From NCBI GenBank assembly GCA_007128005.1, contig SKYF01000117.1, positions 1-51,501 on the forward strand: a DNA stretch of 51,501 nt. The letters run 5' to 3'. A model generated the notes under the pieces. That model saw only the letters and a program-made list of their open reading frames with translations. It did no database searches and had not been told where the DNA came from. This document shows, in pieces, positions 15,612-24,214 of the stretch (within the stretch, counting starts at the first letter, position 1; each line of letters starts with the position of its first letter). Source of the DNA: Bdellovibrionales bacterium (lineage in GTDB: Bacteria > Bdellovibrionota > Bdellovibrionia > Bdellovibrionales > UBA1609). Both the position numbers and the translations under genes were made by a program.

Positions 15612-16352
15612 ATGCGCTCAGATGGTCGAAAACCCAATCAACTCCGCCCTATTCGTCTTGTCCCCGATGTCATCCGTCACGCTGAAGGCAGTGTGGAAAT
15701 CAGCATGGGCCATACAAGGCTGATCTGTACGGCCTCTGTGGACGATAGAGTGCCAAAGTGGTTGACTGGCTCCGGTCAGGGATGGATCAGTGCCGAGTAT
15801 GGAATGCTGCCTCGCTCTACCCATAGTCGGATTCCCCGGGAAAAGGCCCTGAGCGGTGGACGCAGTCAGGAGATCTCACGCCTGATTGGTCGGGCTCTGC
15901 GGGCGGGAGTGAATTTAAAGGCCCTTGGAGAAAGACAGATCAATGTCGACTGTGACGTGATTCAAGCCGATGGGGGCACCCGAACGGCGGCGGTGACAGG
16001 GGGCTTTGTGGCTTTGGCCTTGGCTCTCAAGTTTTTGCAGGAGCAGGGCCAACTTAAGGAGAATCCCTTAAGCCAGTACATCGCCGCAATCAGTGTGGGC
16101 CTGGATGGAACAGAGCCTTTGCTGGACCTGAACTACGATGAAGACTTTGCCTGCGGAACTGATATGAACTTTGTCATTGCCCCCGGTGGGCGATTTGTGG
16201 AGGTTCAGGGCACGGCTGAGTCCGGCACCTATTCACGCGAGCAACTCAATAAAATGTTGGACCTGGCTGTCGAGGGATGCCAGAGCCTTTTTCAACAGCA
16301 AGCGGAAGTCATTGGAGGCTACTTTCCCCTCCGCCAGAACTCGGAGAGCTAA
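15612..16352 (+). CDS. rph: Ribonuclease PH
   Basis: 246 residues, the usual length. Phosphorolytic 3'-5' exonuclease that trims tRNA 3' ends. Family signatures: MRSDGRKPNQLRPI at the start, the central YGMLPRSTHSR with substrate-binding arginines, GRSQEISRLIGRALR, and the catalytic-region aspartates in NVDCDVIQADGGTR. The stop overlaps the rdgB start (TAATG), indicating coupling. The rph-rdgB pair is common in many bacteria. Confidence 0.95.
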   Translation: MRSDGRKPNQLRPIRLVPDVIRHAEGSVEISMGHTRLICTASVDDRVPKWLTGSGQGWISAEYGMLPRSTHSRIPREKALSGGRSQEISRLIGRALRAGVNLKALGERQINVDCDVIQADGGTRTAAVTGGFVALALALKFLQEQGQLKENPLSQYIAAISVGLDGTEPLLDLNYDEDFACGTDMNFVIAPGGRFVEVQGTAESGTYSREQLNKMLDLAVEGCQSLFQQQAEVIGGYFPLRQNSES

Positions 16353-16972
16353 TGGAGCTCTGGGTGGCTACATCCAACAAGGGCAAATTGGCTGAGTTTC
16401 GTGCTCTTCTGGAAGGGCGCGGGGTCGAGGTTCACTCTCCTGCTGAGATTTCAATTTACTCAAGTCCCCTGGAAAATGGCGACAGCTTTGAGGCCAATGC
16501 TCGCATCAAGGCTCGGGCACTGAAGGTATTTAAACCCACTGAGTGGGTGATTGGTGAGGACAGTGGGCTTGAGGTGGCGGGCCTTGATGGCCTGCCCGGC
16601 ATTCACTCGGCTCGCTACGCAGGCGAGAGAGCTTCAGATGCAGAGAATGTGGCAAAGCTGCTCAAAATGCTTAAAATTCGCTCTCCAAACAACCGGGCCG
16701 CCCGCTTTCGAGCCGTGATGGTGGCCCTTTCCCCCCAAGGTGAAGAGCGAATCTATCAAGGAGTTCTCAATGGACAGATCGCCGAACAGGCTCGTGGTCA
16801 ACATGGTTTTGGCTATGACCCCATATTTATTCCTGAGACCACTTCTGACCAACCAGAGATGGTGAATAAGACCTTGGCAGAGCTGCCCCCCGCCATAAAA
16901 AACAGGCTCTCCCATCGAGCTCAAGCCTTGCGTCAATGGGCTGAAGATCAGCAGATTTTTGAAGCTCGGTAG
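16352..16972 (+). CDS. rdgB: Non-canonical purine NTP pyrophosphatase (RdgB/HAM1)
   Basis: 206 residues from ATG 16352; the longer frame to 16277 would lie inside rph. Hydrolyses dITP, ITP and XTP to the monophosphates, keeping deaminated purines out of nucleic acids. Motifs: VATSNKGKLAEF (substrate entry), ENGDSFEANARIKA, the metal-binding GEDSGLEV, ARYAGE and the C-terminal HGFGYDPIFIP. Length typical. Coupled to rph by a 1-nt overlap, with GGAGAG upstream. Confidence 0.93.
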   Translation: MELWVATSNKGKLAEFRALLEGRGVEVHSPAEISIYSSPLENGDSFEANARIKARALKVFKPTEWVIGEDSGLEVAGLDGLPGIHSARYAGERASDAENVAKLLKMLKIRSPNNRAARFRAVMVALSPQGEERIYQGVLNGQIAEQARGQHGFGYDPIFIPETTSDQPEMVNKTLAELPPAIKNRLSHRAQALRQWAEDQQIFEAR

Positions 16973-17025
16973 ACACTGGGTCTAGAGTGGGTTAGAAACA
17001 AGCAAAAAAGATGGGGCACTAGCAG

Positions 17026-18018
17026 ATGAATGAATTGACCGGCATTGGCAGTCTCAGTGGACTTTCAGGAGCTCATGGGCTCAAAATATTTTCTGGCAAC
17101 TCGAACCCTGAGTTTGCAAAAAAAGTAGCCGCTGAGGCCGGAGTTGAACTTGGCCACTGTGATATCAGTCGCTTTGCCGACGGTGAGGTTCGAGTTGAAA
17201 TCCATGAGTCTGTTCGTGGCTGCAACGTCTTTGTGATCCAGAGCACCAGTCCACCGGTCAACGAAAACTATATGGAGCTGTTCATGATTTTGGACGCCCT
17301 GAAAAGGGCTTCAGCCGCCGATATCACCCTGGTGATGCCCTACTATGGCTATGCGCGCCAAGACCGAAAGGTCGCCCCCAGGGCCCCGATTTCGGCCAAA
17401 TGTGTTGCCAAGCTCTGTGAGGCCGCTGGAGCCAAGCGAATGGTAGTGGTAGATCTCCACAGCTCGCAAATCCAGGGCTTTTTTGATGGCCCAGTTGACC
17501 ACCTCTTTGCCATTCCCACTCTGGCCAGGGCCTGGAGGCAGAAAATGGGTCACGGAAGTGAATTTGTCTGCGTCAGCCCCGATGCAGGAGGAGTAGAGAG
17601 AGCCCGAGCCTTTGCTAAACGCATTGAATGTAGCATCGCAATTATTGATAAAAGGCGTTCTGGCCCCAATGAGGCCCAGGCCCTGCACTTAATAGGCGAT
17701 GTCAGTGGAAAAACGGCTATTATCCTCGACGATATGATAGACACCGCAGGCACCATGGTGCAAGCAGTTGACAGCCTGCTAAATAATGGGGCAAAAAGGG
17801 TGTTTGCTGTCGCCACCCACCCCGTCCTCTCAGGACCGGCCATATCGCGCCTCAATGAGAGTTCGATAGATAAGGTTTGGGTGACGGACTCAATACCACT
17901 GAGGGATGAGGCCAGGGACTGCAAAAAAATTGAAGTTGTCAGTGTGGCTCCTGTGGTGGCTGAGGCCATCCGCCGGATTTACAGTTACGACTCTGTAAGT
18001 GCACTGTTTGATAATTAG
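17026..18018 (+). CDS. prs: Ribose-phosphate pyrophosphokinase (PRPP synthase)
   Basis: 330 residues, slightly longer than the usual roughly 315 because of a 17-residue Gly/Ser/Leu-rich start before KIFSGNSNPEFA. Makes PRPP from ribose 5-phosphate and ATP for nucleotide, His and Trp synthesis. Motifs: RFADGEVRVEI, YYGYARQDRK (ATP/flexible-loop region), VVDLHSSQIQGFFD, SPDAGGVERA, DKRR, and the PRPP loop LDDMIDTAGT. Followed after about 50 nt by rplY, the frequent prs-rplY-pth-ychF order. Confidence 0.95.
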   Translation: MNELTGIGSLSGLSGAHGLKIFSGNSNPEFAKKVAAEAGVELGHCDISRFADGEVRVEIHESVRGCNVFVIQSTSPPVNENYMELFMILDALKRASAADITLVMPYYGYARQDRKVAPRAPISAKCVAKLCEAAGAKRMVVVDLHSSQIQGFFDGPVDHLFAIPTLARAWRQKMGHGSEFVCVSPDAGGVERARAFAKRIECSIAIIDKRRSGPNEAQALHLIGDVSGKTAIILDDMIDTAGTMVQAVDSLLNNGAKRVFAVATHPVLSGPAISRLNESSIDKVWVTDSIPLRDEARDCKKIEVVSVAPVVAEAIRRIYSYDSVSALFDN

Positions 18019-18067
18019 TTTTTATGAAATTGAGTTTAACTTTCAACCGACAGAAGAGGTCCTCCCC

Positions 18068-18736
18068 ATGACAAGCCAAGAAAATATCACTCTGGAAGCA
18101 TTTCCCCGCAAAGCCGGCAAAGGCCAATCCAGGTCTCTGCGTAGAGACAAAAACACTCCTGCAGTGGTCTATGGTCCTCAAGTCAACGGACTGCCTTTTT
18201 CGCTTTTGGAAAAAGATGTGGTCAAGTACTCCAAACAACAATTTGAAAATACAATTTTCACCCTAAAAAGTCCGGATTCCACTCTGAATGGCCTAAAGGT
18301 TCTGCGCAAAGCCATTGATATCCACCCTGTTTCAAGACGCCCTGTCCACATTGACTTTATTGCCCCAGATATGACTAAGGAAGTCCGAGTCAATGTAGAA
18401 CTGCGCTTTGAAGGAAAGGCCAAGGGGCTCTTAGAGGGCGGAGTGGTCAATATTGTAAAGCGAGACATTGAAGTTGAGTGTCTGCCCACAGCCATCCCTG
18501 AGTACATTGCCGTTGACATCAGCAACCTAGATATTGATGGCAGCATCCATGTCTCAGATATTAGTATTCCTGCAGGTTTGGAGTTGATCACTTCCGCAGA
18601 TGAAACTGTTGCCACCTGCGCCACCGTGGACGAAGAGCCCGCCACACCAGCTGCCGCTGCAGCTGAAGGAGCTGCTGCGGCAGGAGGAGCAGAAGGGGCT
18701 GCTGCCACACCCGCAGCCACTGAGAACAAGAAGTAA
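18068..18736 (+). CDS. rplY: 50S ribosomal protein L25/general stress protein Ctc
   Basis: 222 residues from ATG 18068; the longer frame to 17999 overlaps the end of prs and lacks a site. Long (CTC) form of L25, binding 5S rRNA: N-terminal L25 domain (about 1-95; AGKGQSRSLRRDKNTPAVVY, VSRRPVHIDF) followed by the beta-rich TL5/CTC C-terminal domain (to about 185). The tail is low-complexity Ala/Gly/Glu (AAAEGAAAAGGAEGAAATP) ending in Lys, probably disordered. Lies between prs and pth. Confidence 0.92.
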   Translation: MTSQENITLEAFPRKAGKGQSRSLRRDKNTPAVVYGPQVNGLPFSLLEKDVVKYSKQQFENTIFTLKSPDSTLNGLKVLRKAIDIHPVSRRPVHIDFIAPDMTKEVRVNVELRFEGKAKGLLEGGVVNIVKRDIEVECLPTAIPEYIAVDISNLDIDGSIHVSDISIPAGLELITSADETVATCATVDEEPATPAAAAAEGAAAAGGAEGAAATPAATENKK

Positions 18737-18775
18737 ACGGCAATAGCTTGCCTCTTTTTGGCGAGACCTTCTTCT

Positions 18776-19348
18776 ATGAAAATGATTGTAGGCCTGGGTA
18801 ATCCGGGCCCTAAATATCAGCTCAACAGACACAACATTGGCTTTATCCTGGTAGATGCCCTTGCCATGCGCCTAGAGGGGCGGCTGGACTTTCGCTCCGA
18901 GCACAAGGCTCTGACTCTAAAGACCTCACTCCAACAGGAAAGAATTCTACTCGTCAAACCTCAAACTTTTATGAATCTCTCCGGCCAATCCGTTCAGGAT
19001 TTGTTTCAGTACTATGACCTCAGCCTTGATGATCTGCTTGTCGTTCAGGATGACTGTGACCTCCCCTTTCAGGCTCTCCGATTCCAGCGCAGTCGCGGCC
19101 ACGGGGGGCACAATGGAATCCGCAATATTCACCAATACCTGGGCCCAGACTATGCCCGCCTAAAACTCGGCGTGAGTCGCCCTTCTCATCCCGGACAGGA
19201 CGTGGCCGACTACCTGCTCTCTGATTTTAGTAAAGACGAGCAGAAGTCTTTAGACGATTTTTTACTCTACAGCTGTGAAGCAGTAGAAACCCTTATTCTT
19301 CAGGGCTATGATAGGGCCTCTAACCAATTCAACCGAGGAGCACCATGA
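18776..19348 (+). CDS. pth: Peptidyl-tRNA hydrolase
   Basis: 190 residues from ATG 18776, giving the family start MKMIVGLGNPGPKY; ATG 18782 is an alternative. Recycles tRNA from peptidyl-tRNA dropped by the ribosome. Catalytic His in LNRHNIGF, Asn in KPQTFMNLSG, DDCDLPFQALR (catalytic Asp), RGHGGHNGIR and LKLGVSRP. The upstream ribosome site is weak. The stop overlaps the ychF start (ATGA), so the two are coupled. Confidence 0.94.
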   Translation: MKMIVGLGNPGPKYQLNRHNIGFILVDALAMRLEGRLDFRSEHKALTLKTSLQQERILLVKPQTFMNLSGQSVQDLFQYYDLSLDDLLVVQDDCDLPFQALRFQRSRGHGGHNGIRNIHQYLGPDYARLKLGVSRPSHPGQDVADYLLSDFSKDEQKSLDDFLLYSCEAVETLILQGYDRASNQFNRGAP

Positions 19349-20445
19349 GCTTACAGTGTGGAATAGTCGGCCTACCCAATGTGGGAAAAAGCACCCTATT
19401 TAATGCTCTCACGGCAGCAAAGGCCGAGGCTGCCAACTACCCCTTTTGCACCATCGATCCAAACGTGGGGGTGGTCACCGTTCCAGACCCGCGCATGGCG
19501 CAAATCAGTCAGCATATCCAACCTCAAAAGCAAATCCCCACGACCATTGAGTTTGTGGACATCGCTGGCCTGGTGGCCGGAGCCAGTAAGGGAGAGGGCC
19601 TGGGAAATCAGTTTTTAGCCAATATCCGGGAGACAGATGCCATTGTGCACGTGGTGCGCTGCTTTGACGACAGCAACGTGGTCCATGTCAGCGGATCCAT
19701 CGACCCTCTTCGAGACATTGATGTGATCAACACTGAACTGATGCTGGCCGACCTTGATACGGTTGAAAAGCGCCTCAAGCGCATCGAAAAGGTGGTGCAG
19801 GCGAGCAAAGACCCCAAGTTGAAGACTGAGCATCAACTGCTGAAAAGGCTTTACGACCTCCTCAGTGAGGGCAAGCCTGCCCGCAGCCTTCAGGCAGAGG
19901 ATGCGGAGCTTCCAATCTTGAGAGAGCTGCACCTACTCACCTCAAAGCCAACTCTCTACGCCTGCAATGTGTCTGAGGAGGATTTTTCGGCAGGCAAGAG
20001 CGCCTACGTAGATTTGGTTCAGCAGCGAGCCGACTCTGAGAGCAACAAATGTCTAATGATCTGCAGTGCCCTTGAGGCAGAAATTGCCCTTTTAGACCCC
20101 TCAGAGAGGCAGGAGTTTTTGCAGTCCCTTGGAGCCTCGGAGCCGGGGCTTCATCGACTCATTCGGGAGTCCTATGCACTGCTCAATCTTATCACCTATT
20201 TCACCGCTGGCGAAAAAGAAGTCCGCGCCTGGACAATCCCTCAAGGCACCAAGGCCCCTCAATCCGCAGGTGTGATCCACTCGGACTTTGAAAAGGGCTT
20301 TATCCGCGCCGAGACCTACCACTGCGAAGACCTCTTTGAACTGAAAAGCGAAAGTGCTGTGAAGGAGGCTGGACGCTACCGATCCGAGGGCAAAGACTAT
20401 GTGGTCAAAGATGGGGACGTTTTATTTTTTCGCTTCAACGTCTAG
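19345..20445 (+). CDS. ychF: Redox/translation-associated ATPase YchF (Obg-like)
   Basis: 366 residues, typical length. P-loop protein of the Obg family that binds ATP rather than GTP and associates with ribosomes. G1 GLPNVGKST (9-17), G3 DIAGLV in the [20 protein letters not shown] segment, an altered G4 (NVSEED in place of NKxD, as in the family), then a coiled-coil helical insert and a C-terminal TGS domain ([17 protein letters not shown] ... [16 protein letters not shown]). The 3' end overlaps by 4 nt the convergent gene on the other strand. Confidence 0.95.
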   Translation: MSLQCGIVGLPNVGKSTLFNALTAAKAEAANYPFCTIDPNVGVVTVPDPRMAQISQHIQPQKQIPTTIEFVDIAGLVAGASKGEGLGNQFLANIRETDAIVHVVRCFDDSNVVHVSGSIDPLRDIDVINTELMLADLDTVEKRLKRIEKVVQASKDPKLKTEHQLLKRLYDLLSEGKPARSLQAEDAELPILRELHLLTSKPTLYACNVSEEDFSAGKSAYVDLVQQRADSESNKCLMICSALEAEIALLDPSERQEFLQSLGASEPGLHRLIRESYALLNLITYFTAGEKEVRAWTIPQGTKAPQSAGVIHSDFEKGFIRAETYHCEDLFELKSESAVKEAGRYRSEGKDYVVKDGDVLFFRFNV

Positions 20446-20816
20446 GTTATTGACCCCACAGGAGTCGCACTCATCCACGGCCTCAGCCCAGAGTTCAGGT
20501 TTAAAAAGTTCACCTCTTCCGCCAGCTCGAGAAAGGACCTAACTTCCTCTAGGCGCTGATCTTGTGAATAGATATGAAGATCGACCCCTTCGATTAGAGC
20601 TATGGCCTTAGCTCTGCGCAAAGCCTCTCTAAAGTCCCGACATTCAAAGCTGTGAGCCCCATCTTCTCCTCTGTGATTTCCTTCTGACTCAAGCCCCACA
20701 GGCAGAATGCGCCACAGATGGTCGGCCGAGTCCCAATACAAGTTGGTAACTCTTCTCTCAAAAGCATGTTCCGAATAGATCTCTTGCTGAGAGTAAGAAA
20801 AGCTCTTGTTGTTCAT
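20442..20816 (-). CDS. Hypothetical protein
   Basis: 124 residues from ATG 20816 with AAAGGGGG upstream. Small cytoplasmic-type protein without a signal peptide. The pattern LWRILPVG ... HSFECRDFREALRRAKAIAL ... VDLHIYSQDQRLEE (a strand, an Ala-rich helix, a strand) resembles the small DUF2188-type fold, but the match is too weak to assign. Tail-to-tail 4-nt overlap with ychF. Confidence 0.6.
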   Translation of the reverse strand: MNNKSFSYSQQEIYSEHAFERRVTNLYWDSADHLWRILPVGLESEGNHRGEDGAHSFECRDFREALRRAKAIALIEGVDLHIYSQDQRLEEVRSFLELAEEVNFLNLNSGLRPWMSATPVGSIT

Positions 20817-20913
20817 AGGAACCCCCTTTACTGCCTCAGATCTTCTTGCCGAAGATCACTCCTGTCAAAAAGGGGGGCTAAACTTGTATAAGACTAAAAA
20901 CTTACGCGCCGAT

Positions 20914-21894
20914 TCAAGGTTCCATCTGCCCGATTCTCTTGGCAATGGTTTCTAACATCTTTTGAACCTCTTCCCAGCGCCGCTCTCTGCGCTTTAAAAA
21001 GTTAGACTCAATTTCAATGATCTCTGCAAGATCTTCTCTTTTGGCCTGTTGAGGGCCTACCAAAATAGAGCGAGCCGTTGCATGATAGAGTGAAAACAGA
21101 GCTCGGTTTTTAAAAGCATCGTCCTTATCCTTATACAGATCTTCTGGTTCCGACCGAGAGAAAAATCTTTCCATGACTGAGGGCTTTCGCTCCGGCACTC
21201 CACCCCCTTGCAGTTGATCTATCTTCTCTGGCCACATCTCCACAAGCTCCTGGACAGTTTTGTAGGGAACAGTGGCCAATATTTCAATAAATTCAATTGA
21301 GTGGAGTTTTTCAGCGATGCTCTCATCATAGTCTAACAGCAGGGGGGACTCTGAAAGCTCTTTGGCTAAGTTTTCCAAACTGGCATAATCACGTTGGCTC
21401 AACCGATTGTCCAAGAGATGCCTGTAGGCCTGTTCATCCATCCCTGAGAGGGACTTGTGATACTTGGATTGAAGGTGATACTCTAAACCCACCAGGGAGC
21501 TATAAAAGTCCATTTCTTGATACTCTTGCTCAAATTTCTGACGAAGATCCGGATCTGTAATCCGGCTTATTTTTTTAGACAGACCGCTGATATGCTCATG
21601 GTAAACTCCCTGCAAGATCATCATATGGGGAAAGTGAATCATGTGGTCCGCATCAGGACTCAAAACTTGGCGCAAATAGACAGATACCTGAGAGGCCCTA
21701 TATAGCTTCTGTTTGACCTCTTCCATCTCCGGAAAATTGGAAGCCCCTCGAGATGCGTTCGATCCACTGCTTTTCAATAGGCTTGAACAGAAGCTCAAAA
21801 AGCCCTTCTTAGACTCTTCAGCCCCCTTGGCCGGAACAGCCAAAACGAGGCTCGTCACCAGTAAACCTACAAGAAGAGACACAACTTGAGTCAA
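20914..21894 (-). CDS. Exported hypothetical protein, helical
   Basis: 326 residues from TTG 21894 behind AGGAGG. Signal peptide MTQVVSLLVGLLVTSLVLAV ends near AKGAEE. The mature part is almost wholly helical with many charged residues (QKFEQEYQEMDFYSSLVGLE, EIIEIESNFLKRRERRWEE) and has two cysteines at most. No family recognised. It stands alone between two minus-strand genes; about 160 nt upstream (21895-22056) hold no ORF I can support. Confidence 0.62.
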   Translation of the reverse strand: MTQVVSLLVGLLVTSLVLAVPAKGAEESKKGFLSFCSSLLKSSGSNASRGASNFPEMEEVKQKLYRASQVSVYLRQVLSPDADHMIHFPHMMILQGVYHEHISGLSKKISRITDPDLRQKFEQEYQEMDFYSSLVGLEYHLQSKYHKSLSGMDEQAYRHLLDNRLSQRDYASLENLAKELSESPLLLDYDESIAEKLHSIEFIEILATVPYKTVQELVEMWPEKIDQLQGGGVPERKPSVMERFFSRSEPEDLYKDKDDAFKNRALFSLYHATARSILVGPQQAKREDLAEIIEIESNFLKRRERRWEEVQKMLETIAKRIGQMEP

Positions 21895-22056
21895 AGTACC
21901 TCCTGGACAGATAGAAAAGTGGCTACACCCTTAGCCTGCCATCCGTAAAAGAGCAATAATGATACCAAAAGACGAGGAGTGGAAAGGTTAGCAATGGGTC
22001 AGAAATGGGGGCTGGAGACAGGAAAGATTTATAGGGTTGAAAAAAATTTTCACAGC

Positions 22057-22878
22057 CTAATGTTTTTGCGGAAGCTCGGGAACAAAGGCCCGGCGTTTTC
22101 CCTCAAGAAGGTCTCGAAACCAAAGCTGAAAGCTCGTCGCAAGGTCCTCTGGGGCGTTTTTCATCTCAAAGCCCAAGAGCTTGAGGGCAAAAACCAAATC
22201 GCGCATTTGGCGCCTTTGCTCCTTGTCCAGAGCGAGTTTGATTCCATAGCCCCCCCAAGAGTGGGTTGACTTGCGGCAGTGGAGGACCTCACCGGAAAAT
22301 GCAAAGGGCTTACCACTGATCTCAAAGGCCACTTCCACTTGATCACCTTCCACCAACTTCATGGCTGACTCAAAGAAAATCCCCCCCTCAGACAGATCTC
22401 TTAAGGCACATTCGTGGGACTCATTGGGGTTTTTCACACTTCCTGGAAAGGAGACGGCAAAGCGAGGTTGATTCTCCCACCATCGAAGCCGGCGATCAAA
22501 GTAGACCGTTCTGACCGCTGGCAAAAGATAGTAGGTCACAAAGGCCAAGTTGACCAAACTGATCAGAAGCAACACCACAAAGGAGTCCGTGATGGCCTCA
22601 TTGCTAAACCAAAGCCAAAAGTTCGAGCCCATCGTCCAGAGCATCACTGCGAGAAACACTGGGTAGCTCCAGCTCTTCATGGCCAAAATGGCTATCCCAG
22701 CAATAGGAAAGGGAAGGAAAAAGAGAAGAATCTCTGTCAGCGTTCTCACCTCAATAAACAGGCTGAGATAAGTCAGAGGAGAAACAGGAACCAATAGGGC
22801 ATTGAGCAAGATACTAAATGCCGGCATCAGGATTTGGATCAAAGCGAGTACAATGATAGGCCAAGGTCTATTTTTCAT
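22057..22878 (-). CDS. Membrane protein with PilZ-like domain
   Basis: 273 residues. Residues 1-125 form about four membrane segments; residues about 150-245 are a PilZ-type domain (PRFAVSFPGSV ... CALRDLSEGGIFF ... FSGEVLHCRKSTHSWGGYGIKL). PilZ domains bind cyclic-di-GMP through RxxxR and (D/N)xSxxG. The DLSEGG part is present, but the first Arg of RxxxR is replaced (ENQPR), so nucleotide binding may be lost or altered. A membrane-tethered PilZ could tune motility, secretion or envelope work. Partners unknown. Confidence 0.75.
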   Translation of the reverse strand: MKNRPWPIIVLALIQILMPAFSILLNALLVPVSPLTYLSLFIEVRTLTEILLFFLPFPIAGIAILAMKSWSYPVFLAVMLWTMGSNFWLWFSNEAITDSFVVLLLISLVNLAFVTYYLLPAVRTVYFDRRLRWWENQPRFAVSFPGSVKNPNESHECALRDLSEGGIFFESAMKLVEGDQVEVAFEISGKPFAFSGEVLHCRKSTHSWGGYGIKLALDKEQRRQMRDLVFALKLLGFEMKNAPEDLATSFQLWFRDLLEGKRRAFVPELPQKH

Positions 22879-22933
22879 ACCCCAATTTTTCGCGCAGCCC
22901 GTCGATAGGTCAACATTAAATTTTTAGTTGCTT

Positions 22934-24106
22934 TTAGCGTATGGCCGAAAGTCCAGTTAACTCCAGCCCCACCACCAAGCGATGCACATCTTCCGTGCCT
23001 TCATAGGTGTTGACAGTCTCCAGGTTGAGCATATGGCGTATCACTGGATACTCATCAATAATGCCATTGCCTCCAAGCATATCCCGGGCCTCACGGGCGA
23101 CCTCAAGGGCCACTTTGCAGTTGTTCATCTTGGCCAGAGAAATATGGTGGGGCTTGATTTGCCCAGACTCCTTGAGCCGTCCCAACTGCAGGGCCAAGAG
23201 CTGTCCCTTAGTGATCTCCTGAGCCATTTTGACAAGCTTTGCCTGGGCCAGTTGGTAGGCCGCCAAGGGCTTGCCGTCAAAGAGAACTCGATCCTTAGCA
23301 TAGTGAAGGGCCGTGTGGTAGCAGGTGTTGGCCGCCCCTAGAACCCCCCAAGCAATTCCATATCTGGCCTGTGAAAGACAGCTCAGAGGACCTTTGAGCC
23401 CCTCAACTCCCGGCAGGATATTCTCCTCTGGCACCACGCAGTCTTCCAGATGAAGCTCCGAAGTCACACTCACACGCAGGGAAAACTTGCCCTTCATGGT
23501 GGATGTGGAAAAGCCCTGAGTCCCCTTCTCAACAATAAAACCTCTTACCACCCCATCAAGTTTGGCCCAAACGACGGCAAGGTCAGAAATGCACCCATTG
23601 GTGATCCACATTTTGTTGCCATTGAGCTTATAGCCACCGGACACCTTTTCAGCCCGCGTCAGCATGGCCCCAGGATTGGAGCCTGCATCGGGCTCCGTCA
23701 GACCAAAACAGCCCACCAACTCGGCCTTCGCCAGACGAGGCAGGTATTTGTTTTTTTGTTCCTCTGAGCCGTAGGCGTAGATGGGATACATGACCAAGGC
23801 CCCCTGAACGGAACAAAAGGAGCGAATCCCTGAATCCGCCCTTTCTAATTCCTGCATCACCAGACCATAGGCGATATTGTTGAGACCAGGGCAGTCGTAC
23901 CCCTGAATTGTTGAACCCAAAAGACCCATCTCACCAAAGCGCGGAATCAACTCCATGGGGAACTTCTCATCCCGATGGGCCTGCTGCAGAGTTGGGATCA
24001 CCTCTTTGCTGACAAAGTCCCGAACCGTGTTGCGCACCATCAGCTCTTCTTCTGAAAAAAGCATCTCCTCATTCATATAGTTGAGGGACTCATAGGCTGC
24101 CATCAT
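22934..24106 (-). CDS. Acyl-CoA dehydrogenase, glutaryl-CoA dehydrogenase type
   Basis: 390 residues, typical. FAD enzyme oxidising, and in the glutaryl type also decarboxylating, glutaryl-CoA to crotonyl-CoA. Diagnostic stretches: PIYAYGSEEQKNKYLPRLAK, GCFGLTEPDAGSNP, KMWITNG, QLAQAKLVKM, MLGGNGI and the catalytic Glu in TYEGTEDVH (E369), as in glutaryl-CoA dehydrogenases. GGAGGATATG gives a strong start. Divergent from the 2-oxoacid dehydrogenase fusion with a shared roughly 110-nt gap, which suggests joint control of lysine/tryptophan or branched-chain catabolism. Other short-chain acyl substrates are possible. Confidence 0.82.
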   Translation of the reverse strand: MMAAYESLNYMNEEMLFSEEELMVRNTVRDFVSKEVIPTLQQAHRDEKFPMELIPRFGEMGLLGSTIQGYDCPGLNNIAYGLVMQELERADSGIRSFCSVQGALVMYPIYAYGSEEQKNKYLPRLAKAELVGCFGLTEPDAGSNPGAMLTRAEKVSGGYKLNGNKMWITNGCISDLAVVWAKLDGVVRGFIVEKGTQGFSTSTMKGKFSLRVSVTSELHLEDCVVPEENILPGVEGLKGPLSCLSQARYGIAWGVLGAANTCYHTALHYAKDRVLFDGKPLAAYQLAQAKLVKMAQEITKGQLLALQLGRLKESGQIKPHHISLAKMNNCKVALEVAREARDMLGGNGIIDEYPVIRHMLNLETVNTYEGTEDVHRLVVGLELTGLSAIR

Positions 24107-24214
24107 ATCCTCCTGGTGACTTGTCTCTGCCTGTTTACTTCGGCCATTGCCTTGGATTCAAACTTCTCATAATCTAGGCTGGTCTGCCTTGAATTCTAAC
24201 GTATAGGACACTGG

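Noticed and set aside
21979-22269. 96-codon frame on the + strand
   Set aside because: It lies mostly opposite the PilZ gene and its translation is basic, low-complexity sequence with no domain.
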